Source: Limonium bicolor
Taxonomy: Eukaryota; Streptophyta; Magnoliopsida; Caryophyllales; Plumbaginaceae
NCBI GenBank assembly: GCA_023374045.1
Contig: CM041777.1
Coordinates: forward strand, 88,220,300 to 88,284,299
Direction: 5' to 3'
DNA: 64,000 nt
The notes under the pieces: generated by a model
The model's input: the letters and a program-made list of their open reading frames with translations, nothing else
Database searches by the model: none
What the model was told of the DNA's origin: nothing
Program-made: the position numbers and the translations under genes
In this document: positions 34,682 through 46,996 of the stretch, piece by piece
Layout: each line of letters opens with the position of its first letter
Numbering within the stretch: the first letter of the stretch is position 1

Positions 34682-35685
34682 CCTTGTCTCTGAAAAAAAA
34701 AAACGCTGCGTTCCACTCCAGTTCTTCCCCAATTCAGTCTAGCTCAAACCCGATACCAGAGAAGAGAACGCAGGCTCGTGCACGCCCCTCATCTTCAAAT
34801 TTCCATTTCTTCCTCGTTTCTCCACCGAATCAAGCAAGGTTAGTACCGACATCTTCGTTTTTCAATTCTCTACGTTTCTATAGCTTCAAATCTGTAAATG
34901 ATGAACTACATTAGGAGAAATTAGGACCTGAAGTTTCGAATCCCTAGTTCCACAAATTCGAAAATTTCGAACTCAATTTGCTAATTTTGCCTCGAATTTG
35001 TCCTTTATTAATCATAATATACATTTACAAGGTTAAATCTTCACTTATTACACTTAGATTGGGTGTTTTTGATGAATTCTAAAATTGGTTATATGTAGTT
35101 ACGAATTGCTAGTTAAAGAACTAGCATTTTCCAATTTTATTTGGCCTTGTTGTTATTTAAAGAATAGATTATGATTATAGGTTGTTATTTATGGATTTGT
35201 TTGATGACGGTATTAAAATACCTTGAATCTGACTGAATTGATTGTGGAGAAACGAAGAATTTTAGGGGAGACTCTGTCGAATTTTCGACAGAATTTTTAA
35301 TTGTTTATTTTATTTTTATTTTTGTTTGTGTTTTATTTTATCTGTTCTACTTGTTTTCTATTTTTGCTAAATTTGCTAAAATGTTTATGTCAAATATTAA
35401 TGCTTTGTTATTAATGTTAATTTTTATGTTGTTTTTAATATTAATATTTATGTTGCTATTAATATTAATTTTATGTTGCTTTTTGTTTATTAATTTTTGT
35501 TAATTTTTATGTTGTTGTTGTTTATTTATTTTTCTTGTTTTTAGTGTTTGTTAATTTTTGTTGATTTCTATGTTGCTTTTATTTGTTAATTTTCATGTTA
35601 TTATTATTGTTACTCTGTTTAATTATTTAATATTAATTGTTATGATGTTAATTTTTGTTTACTTCAAATTTCCAAAAATATTAGT

Positions 35686-37029
35686 ATGCCTCCTCATATG
35701 CGTGGTGGTCTATCTGGTTCCGGATCTGCTAGGGGCAACTGCCCCGGGGCATCATCTTCTTCTGCTCCTCTTCGTCACCCGGATCTTCGGGATGACGGGT
35801 TTATTTCGGCAGAAGCCCGGGCCTGGTACGATCTAGGCAAGTACTTTATTATGGAGAGGAGATTTGCTCCTGAAGTGCTAGAGGCTGTAGGGGTGGACAC
35901 CCTGTTTGCCAGACATGGACTTTCTCTGGTCCTGAAGCTAGGTGCTGGGATCTTCTGTGAGGAGCTAGTGAGAGAGTTTTATGCGAATGCTCGGGCGGAC
36001 AATCTGAGCATTACCTCTTACGTGCGCCATCACCCTGTGGAGATCACACCCACGACATTCTCATCTATCCTTCAGATCCCGATTGGTCCTGACGAGCACC
36101 GGGGATTCACAGAGGATCACATGCATATGTCGAAGACCCGGTGGCTTCAGGATGTGGGTCGGAGGAACCGACATCGAGGGGAGGAGGACAAGGAAGTCCT
36201 CCCTTTCGCGAGCTTCCCTACACTGCAGCAGAGGCTTCTCGTGGACATCATAGGCCATCAGATTCGCCCATCTGCGGCGCACGATGCTTCTGATGAGGAC
36301 TGCGCTTTACTAGACTATTTCCTCGCTCCTTTTCCACCTGCTCAGCGCCTCTCCTTCAGCCACATCATGTTTGGCCAGCTCCATAAGGTGGTGTCCTATC
36401 TGAGGACAAAGAAGAAGAAGATCACTCCCATCTTTCCCTTCTTCATCTGGTACCACCTTTTCTCTGTCCTCCCCACAGAGAGCACACGAGCTGCAGAGCT
36501 CAGGACAGGAGAGCGCCCAGTCACACTGCAGACTGTGCGGCGCTGGGGCTTTACGCGCTTAGACGACGGTACTTGGGTGAAGGGTAGCGCTGTCCGGTCT
36601 TCCACTGCATCATCCACAGCAGCAGGACCCTCTACGGGAGCTACACCTTCTACTGATCCCGACCACCCGTCCGCTGAGACTGCACAGGGAGAGGAGCCTT
36701 ACGTGCCGACTACTGACGTGATGCAGACTCCAGCTCCTGTTCCTATCTCCACAGATCTACAGAGTCAGCTCCAGGCATTCCATCAGATGCAGCAGCAGAT
36801 GCATCAGCGCTTCGAGAGCTTTGAGCAGACTCAGCAGAGGATGCTATCTGAGCAGTCACAGATGACGGAGCGCTTGGATCGGAGTGACGAGTTGTATTCA
36901 CGGGTGACACAGCGCTTAGACCGGAGTGACGAGTTGCATGCACAGACCGCTCAGCTCATGCAGCATCTCCTCGCTCAGATAGGCCAGGGACCAGCACAGC
37001 CTTCACAGCCTCCACCACCACCGCAGTGA
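35686..37029 (+). CDS. Retrotransposon ORF, plant transposon-protein (Athila-type) domain
   Basis: An uninterrupted 447-codon frame starting MPPHMRGG, in an A-rich context after an AT-rich leader. Residues about 40-240 (FISAEARAWYDLGKYFIMER, then a stretch with ITSYVRHHPVEITPTTFSSIL) resemble the putative plant transposon protein domain found in Athila-group elements, which has no known enzymatic role. Residues about 285-345 are Thr/Ser/Pro-rich. From about 365 comes a Gln-rich coiled-coil stretch with a tandem pair (ERLDRSDELYSRVT / QRLDRSDELHAQTA), then a Pro-rich tail. No protease, RT or zinc knuckle. GC content is higher than the flanks. The intact state fits recent activity; a structural or Gag-like role is inference. 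Confidence 0.75.
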   Translation: MPPHMRGGLSGSGSARGNCPGASSSSAPLRHPDLRDDGFISAEARAWYDLGKYFIMERRFAPEVLEAVGVDTLFARHGLSLVLKLGAGIFCEELVREFYANARADNLSITSYVRHHPVEITPTTFSSILQIPIGPDEHRGFTEDHMHMSKTRWLQDVGRRNRHRGEEDKEVLPFASFPTLQQRLLVDIIGHQIRPSAAHDASDEDCALLDYFLAPFPPAQRLSFSHIMFGQLHKVVSYLRTKKKKITPIFPFFIWYHLFSVLPTESTRAAELRTGERPVTLQTVRRWGFTRLDDGTWVKGSAVRSSTASSTAAGPSTGATPSTDPDHPSAETAQGEEPYVPTTDVMQTPAPVPISTDLQSQLQAFHQMQQQMHQRFESFEQTQQRMLSEQSQMTERLDRSDELYSRVTQRLDRSDELHAQTAQLMQHLLAQIGQGPAQPSQPPPPPQ

Positions 37030-37381
37030 TTTTATTTTATTGTTATCTTTATTTTATTGTATTTTATTTTGCTCTGTTGTTTACTAACATTTTGTAGACT
37101 AATACTGTTTAAACCTTATCAGACTTCAGGAAGGTAACAGTTCGGTTTGCTTCATATTTTTATTTAATGTTGTACTTTATTATTTTTGCTTAAGTTATTT
37201 ATGCCTAATAATTTATGTTTTTCATATTATTATTTTCTTTTGGTGCCACTCGAGTTCTGCTGGCTATATATGATTTTCTTTTCAGAATATATATTCGAAC
37301 ATATAGCTGAACTCGCCTATGGAAGCAACCTCAGTTGCTCTAGGAATTTCGATATCTTCGGTTGAACACTTGCGCAAACTT

Positions 37382-37600
37382 AAGTGTGAGGAACGTCTCA
37401 CCCCTACCAAAGCTTTAAGTGTGAGGAAGGATACCTTCCTCAATCTACAATACAAGGGGAGTTTCAATTCTTCCTTTATTATATTGCTGTTCAACCTATA
37501 TGAGTTTAATCCTTTATGAGTCTGTCATAATTTGAAAGGTCATTTTCTTGATTTTAATTCTGAACAATGAGGACATTGCTCCTCTTAAGTGTGAGGAAGG
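37382..37600 (+). repeat. Purine motif copies resembling the polypurine tract
   Basis: TTAAGTGTGAGGAA occurs at about 37379-37393, 37415-37428 and 37583-37597, the last after CAATGAGGACATTGCTCC. The same AAGTGTGAGGAAG recurs at 38490-38502 as the purine tract. From memory, Athila-type elements often carry a related AATGAGGACATTG..TTTAAGTTTGGGGGAG block in the 3' interior. Confidence 0.65.
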
Positions 37601-38489
37601 AGAGACCTTTCCCTGAAATTATGACAGTAGTTCGATAATGCCACACTCACTTTTTGCTACTCTAAACTGCCTAAATAAAAAAAATTGATAAAAATGAGAT
37701 AAAATAATTGTAAAAGTGTCTGAAATTATGTCAGGTGACAACTGAAAGATAGTTTTATTTTAAGAAGTTTGTATAAAATTATTTTCCTTCAAAATACTCT
37801 ATTTCCACTCAAAATATGATAGATCTGCTAGTTGTAAAAACCAATTTAGTTTAGCTTGGGATTATGGAAATATGTGGAAAGTCAAGGAAAGAAAAGGATA
37901 AAGACAAGGTACTCCACTGTTTATGAATTTTTCTAACCAAAAACAGGCCTCGTCTATCCGGTTATTAAGTTCTTTGGGGTGCTTTAACACCTATCTACCT
38001 AAGGTCTCGTGACCTGGGATAGAAGACCCAACACCGCTACAAGGATAGAGAGAAAAGTCTGGGGTACAGAAAAATAATGCAATTCAAAATGAAAATATAT
38101 AAAAATAATATGTGCTTTGTATATACTATTTGCACATTAAAAAAAAGATGTAAATAATAAATTGCAATTTATATTTATAAACATGAGTACGTGGTGTTGA
38201 AAGGTATTGCGGAATAAGGCATTACTTCACACCCCTTGTCATCCCGGGTTAGAGAATTGAAATTGGTTGAGAATCCCAGGTTAATCTAACTTGTTTTCTG
38301 CAGTCTAGTTTTTCTATGCTTTTATTAAATTGTTCTCTTTCACTATTTATAAAAACCTACTTCTAAGAGCAGAATTATTCTTTCAATTGTCACTTTGTCT
38401 AAATTCCCTACTACACTTATTTAATCTTGTTTTATTTTTTGGCTTAGAGATAATTATATTCCTTATTTGCTTGAGGACAAGCAAAAGTC

Positions 38490-38504
38490 AAGTGTGAGGA
38501 AGTT
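38490..38504 (+). promoter_or_regulatory. Polypurine tract of the Athila-like element
   Basis: AAGTGTGAGGAAGTT directly precedes the right LTR start TGATAAGTG at 38505, after the phrase GAGGACAAGCAAAAGTC that is common just before Athila 3' LTRs. Confidence 0.75.
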
Positions 38505-40206
38505 TGATAAGTGTAAAACATATAGACTTATTAAGGTTTAATCACCTTATAAATTGTAGCATTTTTAGTAATATTTCTCACTTATCTTGGGTTTTTTCTA
38601 TAATTATGTTGTTATATTAAATGATGTATTATATGTGTTAAAATGTAGGGAAAATGCCAAATAATTACATATTGTAAAGGATTAAAAGAGAGGCACGAGC
38701 CAGGCACGCGAGAGGCAGCTTCCTGGACGTGAGACCGCCCCTGAAACCGCCTCAGTATAGGCGGACAAGAAGAGGAGAACCGCCTAGGCAACCGCCTTGT
38801 AACAGGCGGACAAGAAGAGGAACAAGAGTGCGCGAGAGATTGCATGTGTCCGCCTCTTCTACCGCCTTCTCTTAGGCGGACAACTCCACGAACCGCCCCT
38901 GCAACCGCCTTGTAATAGGAGGACAAGAGAGGAGTACGTGATTTGCATGGAACCGCCTTGGCAACCGCCCCTTGCAAGGCGGACAAGACAGAGGAGACCG
39001 CCTCCACTACCGCCTCTATCAACATGCGGACGTGAGAGGAGGGAGAACCATGCAACCGCATGCATATAGGCGGACACCATGCGGACATGTGTAAATTACA
39101 GATCTGGAAATTAACGCAACGGGTTATCTTCTTCGCCGACTCGCTCTGCAACTTGATTCCGATATGTCGGCGCCTACCTGAAATTACTCACGCGTTTGTT
39201 TCTGTCCCCTGCAATCAACGAGCTCAATCAATGAGCTGCTACTCTACCTCTTCTTCTTCCTCTATAAATACCACGCTCTATTTACCTTCTCCAGCGTCCT
39301 TCCAGAGGCTCCGTCCGTGGTTCCTCCTGGAGTTCCAATTCACACCATCATTCCATCTTCGTACCACTACACTTTCACTCACTCGTTCATTTCACTTCTA
39401 ATCTCCCGCTTCTCCATTTGTTTTCTTTTCATCTCATTATTCTCACCTCTAGTCTCACGTATTTAAATAGAAGATCAACTATTTAATATGTTAGGCTAGA
39501 GTACGTATACTCTGGGAATAATTATTATGTATCTGTATTAATTATGCAATATGTTTTACTGGTTTTAATTTTAATGAAGTTTGCTACGCTTAAAGGTTTT
39601 CTTGCATCTTTTTAATAAATGTCATGAGTTTATTAAATTGCTTTTCTAAGTCTATTTTGATCAGACCAGGTGATAAATAGATAGGTTAATTAAGCCGTAT
39701 AACTGGAGAAAGCTTATTATGATTTAATGAGTTAGTATTTTCAGGTTGCAAGAATAAAATCCTCATACTCCTCTGCCGTCCACCAGTGGGTGCTTGAGTT
39801 TTCATCGGACCTTGCACAACTGGAACGAGTTCTTATGAGGCTATGATTTAGTCCTTAAGAATAAAAACAGGATCTTGCCAAACAATTATAATTAAACCAG
39901 TAGACCTAGCATGAAAGAGCAGATATTATATTAACGTGAACCAGAGTCCCGTTTAGTTTATCTGTTAACTTAGTTTATTTTATCTTTCCTTTTTATTTAT
40001 AATACAAGTTAATTAATCCCCCCTTTTTGTGACATGCTTAGATACTATAATATGCACATTAGTCCCACGGTTCGACATCCGGTCGCTTACATTTTTACTA
40101 TACTACCACGACCGGGATTTTGTTTGCAGCCCGACGTTTATTTTGAGTTTTAATTTCTTTTCTTTTATTTTACACCAGTTTAACCACTCACCATACAACG
40201 TCTGCA
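38505..40206 (+). repeat. Right LTR of the Athila-like element
   Basis: 1702 bp, near-identical to the left LTR, with its own hairpin cassette (about 38723-39090) and TATAAATA at 39263-39270. Ends ACGTCTGCA followed by the duplicated CCGGA. Confidence 0.9.
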
Positions 40207-40220
40207 CCGGACTTGTTAGT

Positions 40221-41924
40221 TATTAAATCATATATATACCCATGGATAAAGGAGATAGTTTAAATGAGAATTAAATCATATGTTATAATAGGATACAACA
40301 TGTTAGCTATTATCATAATTAAAAGATCGAATAACTAATCCCAAATGTGAATTAAAACCCGAATGATAACGATAATCAATCACGGGGTAAATACCGAGGG
40401 ATTAGTGAATATACGGGGTACCGAATTGAGAGCTAATACTTAGCCTCATATTCTAGAGCTAGAGATTTAGAGGACGAGCTCGGGATCGCGCGTGACGTCT
40501 TCCACCCAGGTGAACGGTATGTTATTGTGTGGTCTGAATGATCCTAAGGATTTCCTTGGGAATTGTGCGTGTACATCTTCTGGACTAAGGCAATACTAGA
40601 TACGAACTCGAATCGGGTTACGATTATTGTTTACGGAAATATTGCTCACAAACGATTAACGAGATAGATCACATTATCCTTAATCATTCTATGTAATTAA
40701 CTTAGTTAGAGTATCGGTAATACCATTCTCACGAGCACATGTATTAGAATATGAAAATGACCTAGATGACTTCTAGGTAATGTGTAAGACCTAAAGGCAA
40801 CTACATGAATACTATATTCACTATAACCTAAGAATAGATATTAGGTGAGATGATTAGGAGAACTTAATCACATGGTGAAAGGAATCGTATATGAGGAGAA
40901 ATCCAGGGAATCTTGGTTGCGCATAGTGATCACAATAGAGCGGATGACTGTTACAGGTCCACTCGTATATTATATTCCTATAGACCAGACTGATCATTGG
41001 AGGGAGTCCCCATGTAAAAGGGGATGACTTCAGCCGTTGGTGACACCCCATTAACAGGGGTAATAAGGAGGAATCGGAGTCCCTAAGTAAAGGGGATGGC
41101 TACTGCCATTGGTGACACGCCATTAATAGGGGTAAGTGGTTGAGGACATGTCGTCTCCTAACATGACGAGTGTCAATGATTAAAAGTCAAATGAATGGAA
41201 TAATTATACATTTTCTTATCATTAGTACAAGACTCAAATAACTCTCGTAAGTGGATAACGAACCAAAAGCCTTGAAGGCCAAATCAACGAGAACCATTCG
41301 AAAGAAACAACCCTTGTAACGTTATCTTACGCACTCGTTATTATTCTGCTTGTATGCATGACTACATGTGGAATTGCGTGTGTTATTTTGGATGAACTGT
41401 TGGATGCTTACTGCATTAATTGTTGTTATTTTATATCTGAAAAACGAGACAGCATGTAAATGAACCGCATGATAATTCGGCTAATTAACTTAAGAAATTT
41501 AAGGGTTCAAAACGATTACACCTTAGCATATTCGGCAGTTGTGCTGAGCCTTTATGACAAACATATTACAGGTGCTTGATTGAGATCAAAGCCGAAGTGC
41601 AGGCTACTTTTTAGGGTAGTTAGTGGTATACCTTACAACCATACTTTTGGAACTCGGATTGGATTATGATTGTATATGGTTTTGGGAATTAAACTGCTCA
41701 CTACATTCGGACTTAGTGTTGCCTTTACATATTATGGTTAGCTACCTCTTGCCATCACAGCGTGTTAGATTATAATTGAGTTTGAATGCTTCACTGCTCA
41801 CATGGGTGAGTAGTGGCAGTAACACCCAGGGTTAGTACGATTATCTTTTAATTTCCACTGCAACTTGTTGTTTATTTATGCTGCGACGGTAGTTAATACG
41901 AGATTTGCGAGTAGGGGTGTTACA
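40221..41924. mobile_element. Solo LTR, 1.7 kb
   Basis: TTAGT flanks it on both sides (40216-40220 and 41925-41929), and the outer match extends to TTAGTTAT. The right end GGGGTGTTACA is a typical LTR terminus; the left end reads TATTAAATC, so the usual TG may have mutated or the boundary is off by a few bases. Inside, about 41000-41135, a 74-bp unit with GTAAA(A)GGGGATG and CCATTAA(C/T)AGGGGTAA is duplicated. No coding capacity. Orientation not determined. Confidence 0.65.
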
Positions 41925-42057
41925 TTAGTTATGTGCAAATATTGGTCCCAAAATGAATGTTTAAGCTATTTTGGGTGTATAAAATCATTTATCTAGGAAA
42001 AAAGGTCATGCCACTATATTTCAACGTTTTCCAGATTGTTTAGTGAAATGAAAAAAT

Positions 42058-43062
42058 GGGAAATTTCATGAAACATCACTATATTTTTGGCTAATTCATT
42101 AAATGCCACTATATTTTTGGCTAATTCATGAAATGCCACTCAAAAAAGAAAGTCACGAAATACCACTATATTTTTGCAAAAGTCCATGAAATACCACTAT
42201 GTCACTGACCAAAAGTAAAAAAGACAAAATACCCTTACTAGTTAACAAAGTACTTTTAAAGTTCACAATATGCCCCTAAGTGTTAAAACTTCACTAAAAT
42301 TCACAAAGAATTCACAAAAAATTCAAAATACTATAAAAATATAGATAACTATAAAAATATATTAAAACACCATAAAACATTGATTACCATAATTTATACC
42401 ATAAATTTTTTAATTATCTTTTTTTATCAATTTAAATTATTTATTCAAAATAAATTATATTATGTCATAAAGTCATTTGCGAAATAGAATATAAATTTTT
42501 AAAAATTCCCAATATTAATTTAAACATTAAAATAATTTATTTTGAATAAATAATTTCAATTGGTAGAAAAAATAAATTAAAAATGTATGGTAAAAATTAT
42601 GGTAATTAATTGGTTTAAATTATGGTACTATATCGGTCTAAATTTGTAGAAGAATTAGTATAAATTATGTGTTTAAAACTTTATATCTTTTTAGGATACT
42701 AAATAATTTTGAAAAATATCTAATAAATATTTACTTTTTTTATTGTTTATGACATTTTAATGTATTTTTGATTTATTTTTATAATTATTTAAATTTGATT
42801 TTATAGTTATTTATATTTTTATATTATTTTGAATTTTTTATGAATTTTAGTGAATTTTTTAACACTTAAGGACATATATATTGTGAACTTTAAAAGTAAT
42901 TTGTTAACTAGTAGGGGTATTTTTGTATTTTTTGCTTCTGGTCAATGACATAGTGACATTTCGTAGACTTTCACAAAAATATAGTGACATTTCTGGACTT
43001 TCTTTCTTTAGTGGCATTTCATAAATTAGCCAAAAATATAGTAGCATTTTATGAAATTTCCC
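42058..43062. mobile_element. Palindromic (foldback) Mutator-like element, 1.0 kb
   Basis: Starts GGGAAATTTCATGAAA and ends with the near-complement TTTTATGAAATTTCCC. Flanks give a 9-bp duplication with one mismatch (TGAAAAAAT at 42049-42057, TAAAAAAAT at 43063-43071). The arms pair almost to the centre. Each end carries tandem copies of a unit of about 30 bp, ATGAAATGCCACTATATTTT plus TGGCTAATTC. Non-coding. Related to 51901-53290 and, through the terminal GGGAAATTTCA, to 13463-14779. Confidence 0.8.
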
Positions 43063-43071
43063 TAAAAAAAT

Positions 43072-44030
43072 TGTACCACGGATAGTAAGATTCACTATTC
43101 ACCAACTATGAACTTCTTAATTATGCGGACTATCGGATATCATTTCCTGAAGATAAAAATTGCAGTGATACATCATTACATGTTAACATTAATATGATTG
43201 AAAATAATTTTGTAAAATGGATACTGATAGCAACCCCATAATCTAAAGGTTTCATCACCCTTATAATATTCCCTAGTTTACCGGTTGTTACTTTTGTTTA
43301 ATTAGGAATATATCTTAGGAAAATAGTATCCACCTAGATTATTTTTTGGGCGGCAATCAACCTAGATAATTAACCCTACTATACTCTTAGGTCGATCCCC
43401 TAAATAAGCTCTAGCAATTTTTATATACATAATATAGGTCCTAAACCCAACTTGCGCCATTCTTATGATCCAAAGGTTTAGAATAAGACTTTGAATTTAT
43501 CTCTTTCAAAAAAAAAAAAAAAACTTTGAATTTATCACACATTCTCTTATTTGGTGCACTCACTCAATTGTTGAGTCATTCTTTGAGCATCTGCAGTTGT
43601 ATATCTAAAAATAGTTCATAAAATAACTTCGAGGCATCATAGAGGATACTTTGAATTAATTATCTTCTATTATATGTTAGATTATAAAGAATTTAGTCGA
43701 AGATGATATAACCGAGTTACTGTATTATTTTTCAACTATATTTATATGTTGTAGATTCAGTATCCACATTGATCACTACTAGATCTACGTAAGAATTTTA
43801 TGAAAAATGTAAATTATTGATAAATAACAAACTGAAAAACAAAAGAAAATAAAAAGAACAAAATCTAAACAACAATTCTTTAGAGCCTTTCTATATTAAT
43901 GTTTTAAATTAATTAACTTTACCACCCAGATTTTTACCATTTTCATCTTAATTATATTATTTTTATTTTATACTTGTTTTGTATTATTTTCCAGTTAGCA
44001 TATTGTTTCTCAAATATCTCTATATACAAT
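43072..44030. other. Intergenic, no gene seen
   Basis: AT-rich. A 14-bp direct repeat ACTTTGAATTTATC flanks an A-run at about 43490-43535. No ORF above chance and no RNA gene recognised. Confidence 0.4.
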
Positions 44031-44039
44031 GGCAAATTC

Positions 44040-46830
44040 GAACACACGGACGTTCCGTGCAAAAATATCGTGCGAGCTGCTGATTTGGCAGTCCCAGTCA
44101 ACAGCTGACTGGACTGCTTTGCTGACTGGATTGCCCTTTTTATTATATTAACTTTAACGCAGATTCGACGCCACGGCCGTCCGCATCATATTTGGTGTGG
44201 TCCATCCATTTGGCAGTCCACTTGGCAGTCTAGTCAACTGTTGACTGGATTGTTTTGCTGATTGGGCTGCCTTTTTTCTATATTAATTTTAATTGGTTAT
44301 AACTTTTGTAATATAAGTTCAAAATGAAAAAAAATTATATCATTGTTCATCTAAATTCAAACTCTTCAAAACAAAACCACTCATGGATATTTTTTAACAA
44401 CTTTAAAAAAAATTATTTCTACATGTATATGATGATACACTAAAATTATAATATGATTCATTAGTTTTGATATTATTATTCATTAAAATTTGATATTATT
44501 ATTCATTAATTAATAAGTGGTGAATTAGATATCAAACTTTGGAACTGATAAAAATCATTATTGTTTTATAGTGCATTATTTTTGTTTTATAGTGTATTAT
44601 TATTGTTATATGGTGTATTTAACCTTATATGATGAATCGTGTATTTTTTCTACCCAAATATTATTTTGTGTTTTATTATTGTGTAAAAAATTTTATTTTT
44701 ATATGTTTACGATGATACACTAAAATGGAGATATGATTCATTAATATTGATATTATGATTCATTAAAATTGATATTATGATTCATTAACTAATAAGTGGT
44801 GAATTAAATGACAAACTCTGGAACTGATAAAAAATCATTATTGTTTTTAGTGTATTATTATTGTATTGTAATGTACTTTAAACATTATATGGTGAATCAT
44901 GTATTTTTCTTACGTACCAAATATTATTTTGTGTTGTATTATTGTTTACAATTTTTATTTTTATATGTTACTGATGATACACTAAAATTATGTTATGATT
45001 CATTAAATTTGATATTATGATTCATTAAAATTGGTATCATGATTCATTAACTAATAAGTGGTGAATTAGATAATAAATTTCAAAACAAATACTGAATCAT
45101 TATTGTTTTGTGGTGAATTTAATGTTATTTGGTGTATTTTAAACTGTATGTGGTGAATCATAAATGTCATTGATGAATGTTGATATGTACATGTAACCAA
45201 CATAAATTTTTAAACTTGTCAAAATATATCCATGATTGGTCTTGTTTTAAAGAGCTTGAATTTAGATAAACAATTGTGTAATTTTTTTTTTATTTTGAAC
45301 TTATATTTAAAAAGTTACAAACATTTAATGACAATAAATGTTATTAGATTTGTTCCTGTTCCTCAACTTTGATATACGGTGCTGACATGTATTTGTCTTT
45401 GCCACTGTGGCATGTGGCTGCACCAAATACGAAATGTCCGTCCCGTACAATCTCCAGGCTGTAACTTTAAATGGTTGTAACTTTTAATATATAAGTCCAA
45501 AATGAAAAAAAATTATATCATTATTCATCTAAATTCAAGCTCTTCAAAACAAGACCAGTCATGGATATGTTTTGACAACTTAAAAAAAACTTATTTTTAC
45601 ATGTGTATGATGATACACTAAACTCATATATGATTCATCAGTTTTGATATTATGATTCATTAAAATTGATATCATGATTCATTAACTAATAAGTGGTGAA
45701 TTAGGTTATAATTTTCGAACCCGATAAAAATCATTATTGTTTTGTAGTGTATTATTATTATTGTATGGTGTATTTTAAACCTTATATGGTGAATCATGTA
45801 TTTTTTTACGTACCAAATATTTTTTTATGTTGTATTATTGTTTAAATTTTTTCTTTTTATATGTGATTGATGATTCATTAATTTGATATTATGATTCATT
45901 AAATTGATATTATGATTCATTAACTAATAAGTGGTGAATTAAATGACACTCCGGAATCGATAAAAAAAATTATTGGTTTTAGTGTATTATTATTGTATTG
46001 TAATGTATTTTAAACCTTATATGGTGAATCATGTATTTTTCTTACGTACCAAATATTTTTTTGTGTTCTATTATTGTTTAATTTTTTTTTATATGTGATT
46101 GATGATTCATTAATTTTGATATTATGATTTATTAAATTGATATTATGATTCATTAACTAATAAGTGGTGAATTAAATGACAAACTCCGGAACCGATAAAA
46201 AACATTATTGGCTTTAGTGCATTATTATTGTATTGTAATGTATTTTAAACCTATATGGCGAATCATGTATTTTTCTTACGTACCAAATATTGTTTGTATT
46301 GTATTATTATTTAAAATTTTTTATTTTTATATGTTACTGATGATACCATAAAATGATGTTATGATTAATTATATTTGATAGTATGATTCATTGAAATTGG
46401 TATTATGATTCATTAACTTAATAAGTGGTGAATTAGATAACAAACTTCGGAACAAAAAAAAAACTTCGGAACAAATATTGAATCATTATTATTTTGTGGT
46501 GTATTATTAATGTTATATGGTGTATTTTAATCTGTACGTGGTGAATCATAAGTGTCGTTGATATATGTTGATATGTACATATAACTAACATAAATTTTTA
46601 AACTTATCAAAATATATCAATGATTGGTCTTGTTTTAAAGAGCTTGAATTTAGATGAACAATGGTGCAAATTTTTTTCATTTTGGACTTATATTTTAAAA
46701 GTTATGACTATTTAAAGTTAATACAAATGTTACCCCATTTAATATGTCACCTAAGCAGTCCAGTCAGCAAGCTGACTCGACTGCCACCTAGACAGTCGTA
46801 CTATAGTGGGAATGAACTTCCCGCACAATC
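44040..46830. repeat. Mosaic of two inverted-arm units with tandem GATTCATTAA repeats
   Basis: Two units in series. Each starts with an arm (about 44280-44400 and 45460-45590, with AAAATGAAAAAAAATTATATCAT and ATTCA(A/G)(A/G)CTCTTCAAAACAA) and ends with its reverse complement (about 45220-45330 and 46600-46720). Between the arms, units of roughly 235-280 bp repeat, marked by CTAATAAGTGGTGAATTA near 44511, 44790, 45051, 45686, 45923, 46157 and 46419. The outer flanks (44085-44270 and 46745-46800) share CAGTC/GACTG-rich motifs such as AGCTGACTGGACTGC. Best read as nested or tandem TIR elements of Mutator type; no transposase. Confidence 0.65.
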
Positions 46831-46996
46831 TACCGTATGATATACAATATATTGTTTTCTTAAATTCTTTTAAGATCTTTCCTGATAAAAATAAAGTTCT
46901 TTATAACTTATCCTTTTATAATTACATTTTTGATTTGTTCATATAAACAGGATGTAATAGTGTTCAAAATTATGAGGGTAACCAAATAAGTTTAGG

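Larger units (their letters stand above)
32303..40206 (+). mobile_element. Complete Athila-like LTR retrotransposon, young and non-autonomous
   Basis: Two LTRs (32303-33993 and 38505-40206), both TGATAAGTG...ACGTCTGCA and near-identical by eye, are flanked by the 5-bp duplication CCGGA (32298-32302 and 40207-40211). The primer site at 33997 is of the Athila type and a purine tract ends at 38504. The 4.5-kb interior holds one intact ORF (35686-37029) but no reverse transcriptase, protease or integrase in any frame, so movement must depend on another element. The near-identity of the LTRs indicates recent insertion. It split the older LTR at 31520. Confidence 0.9.
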
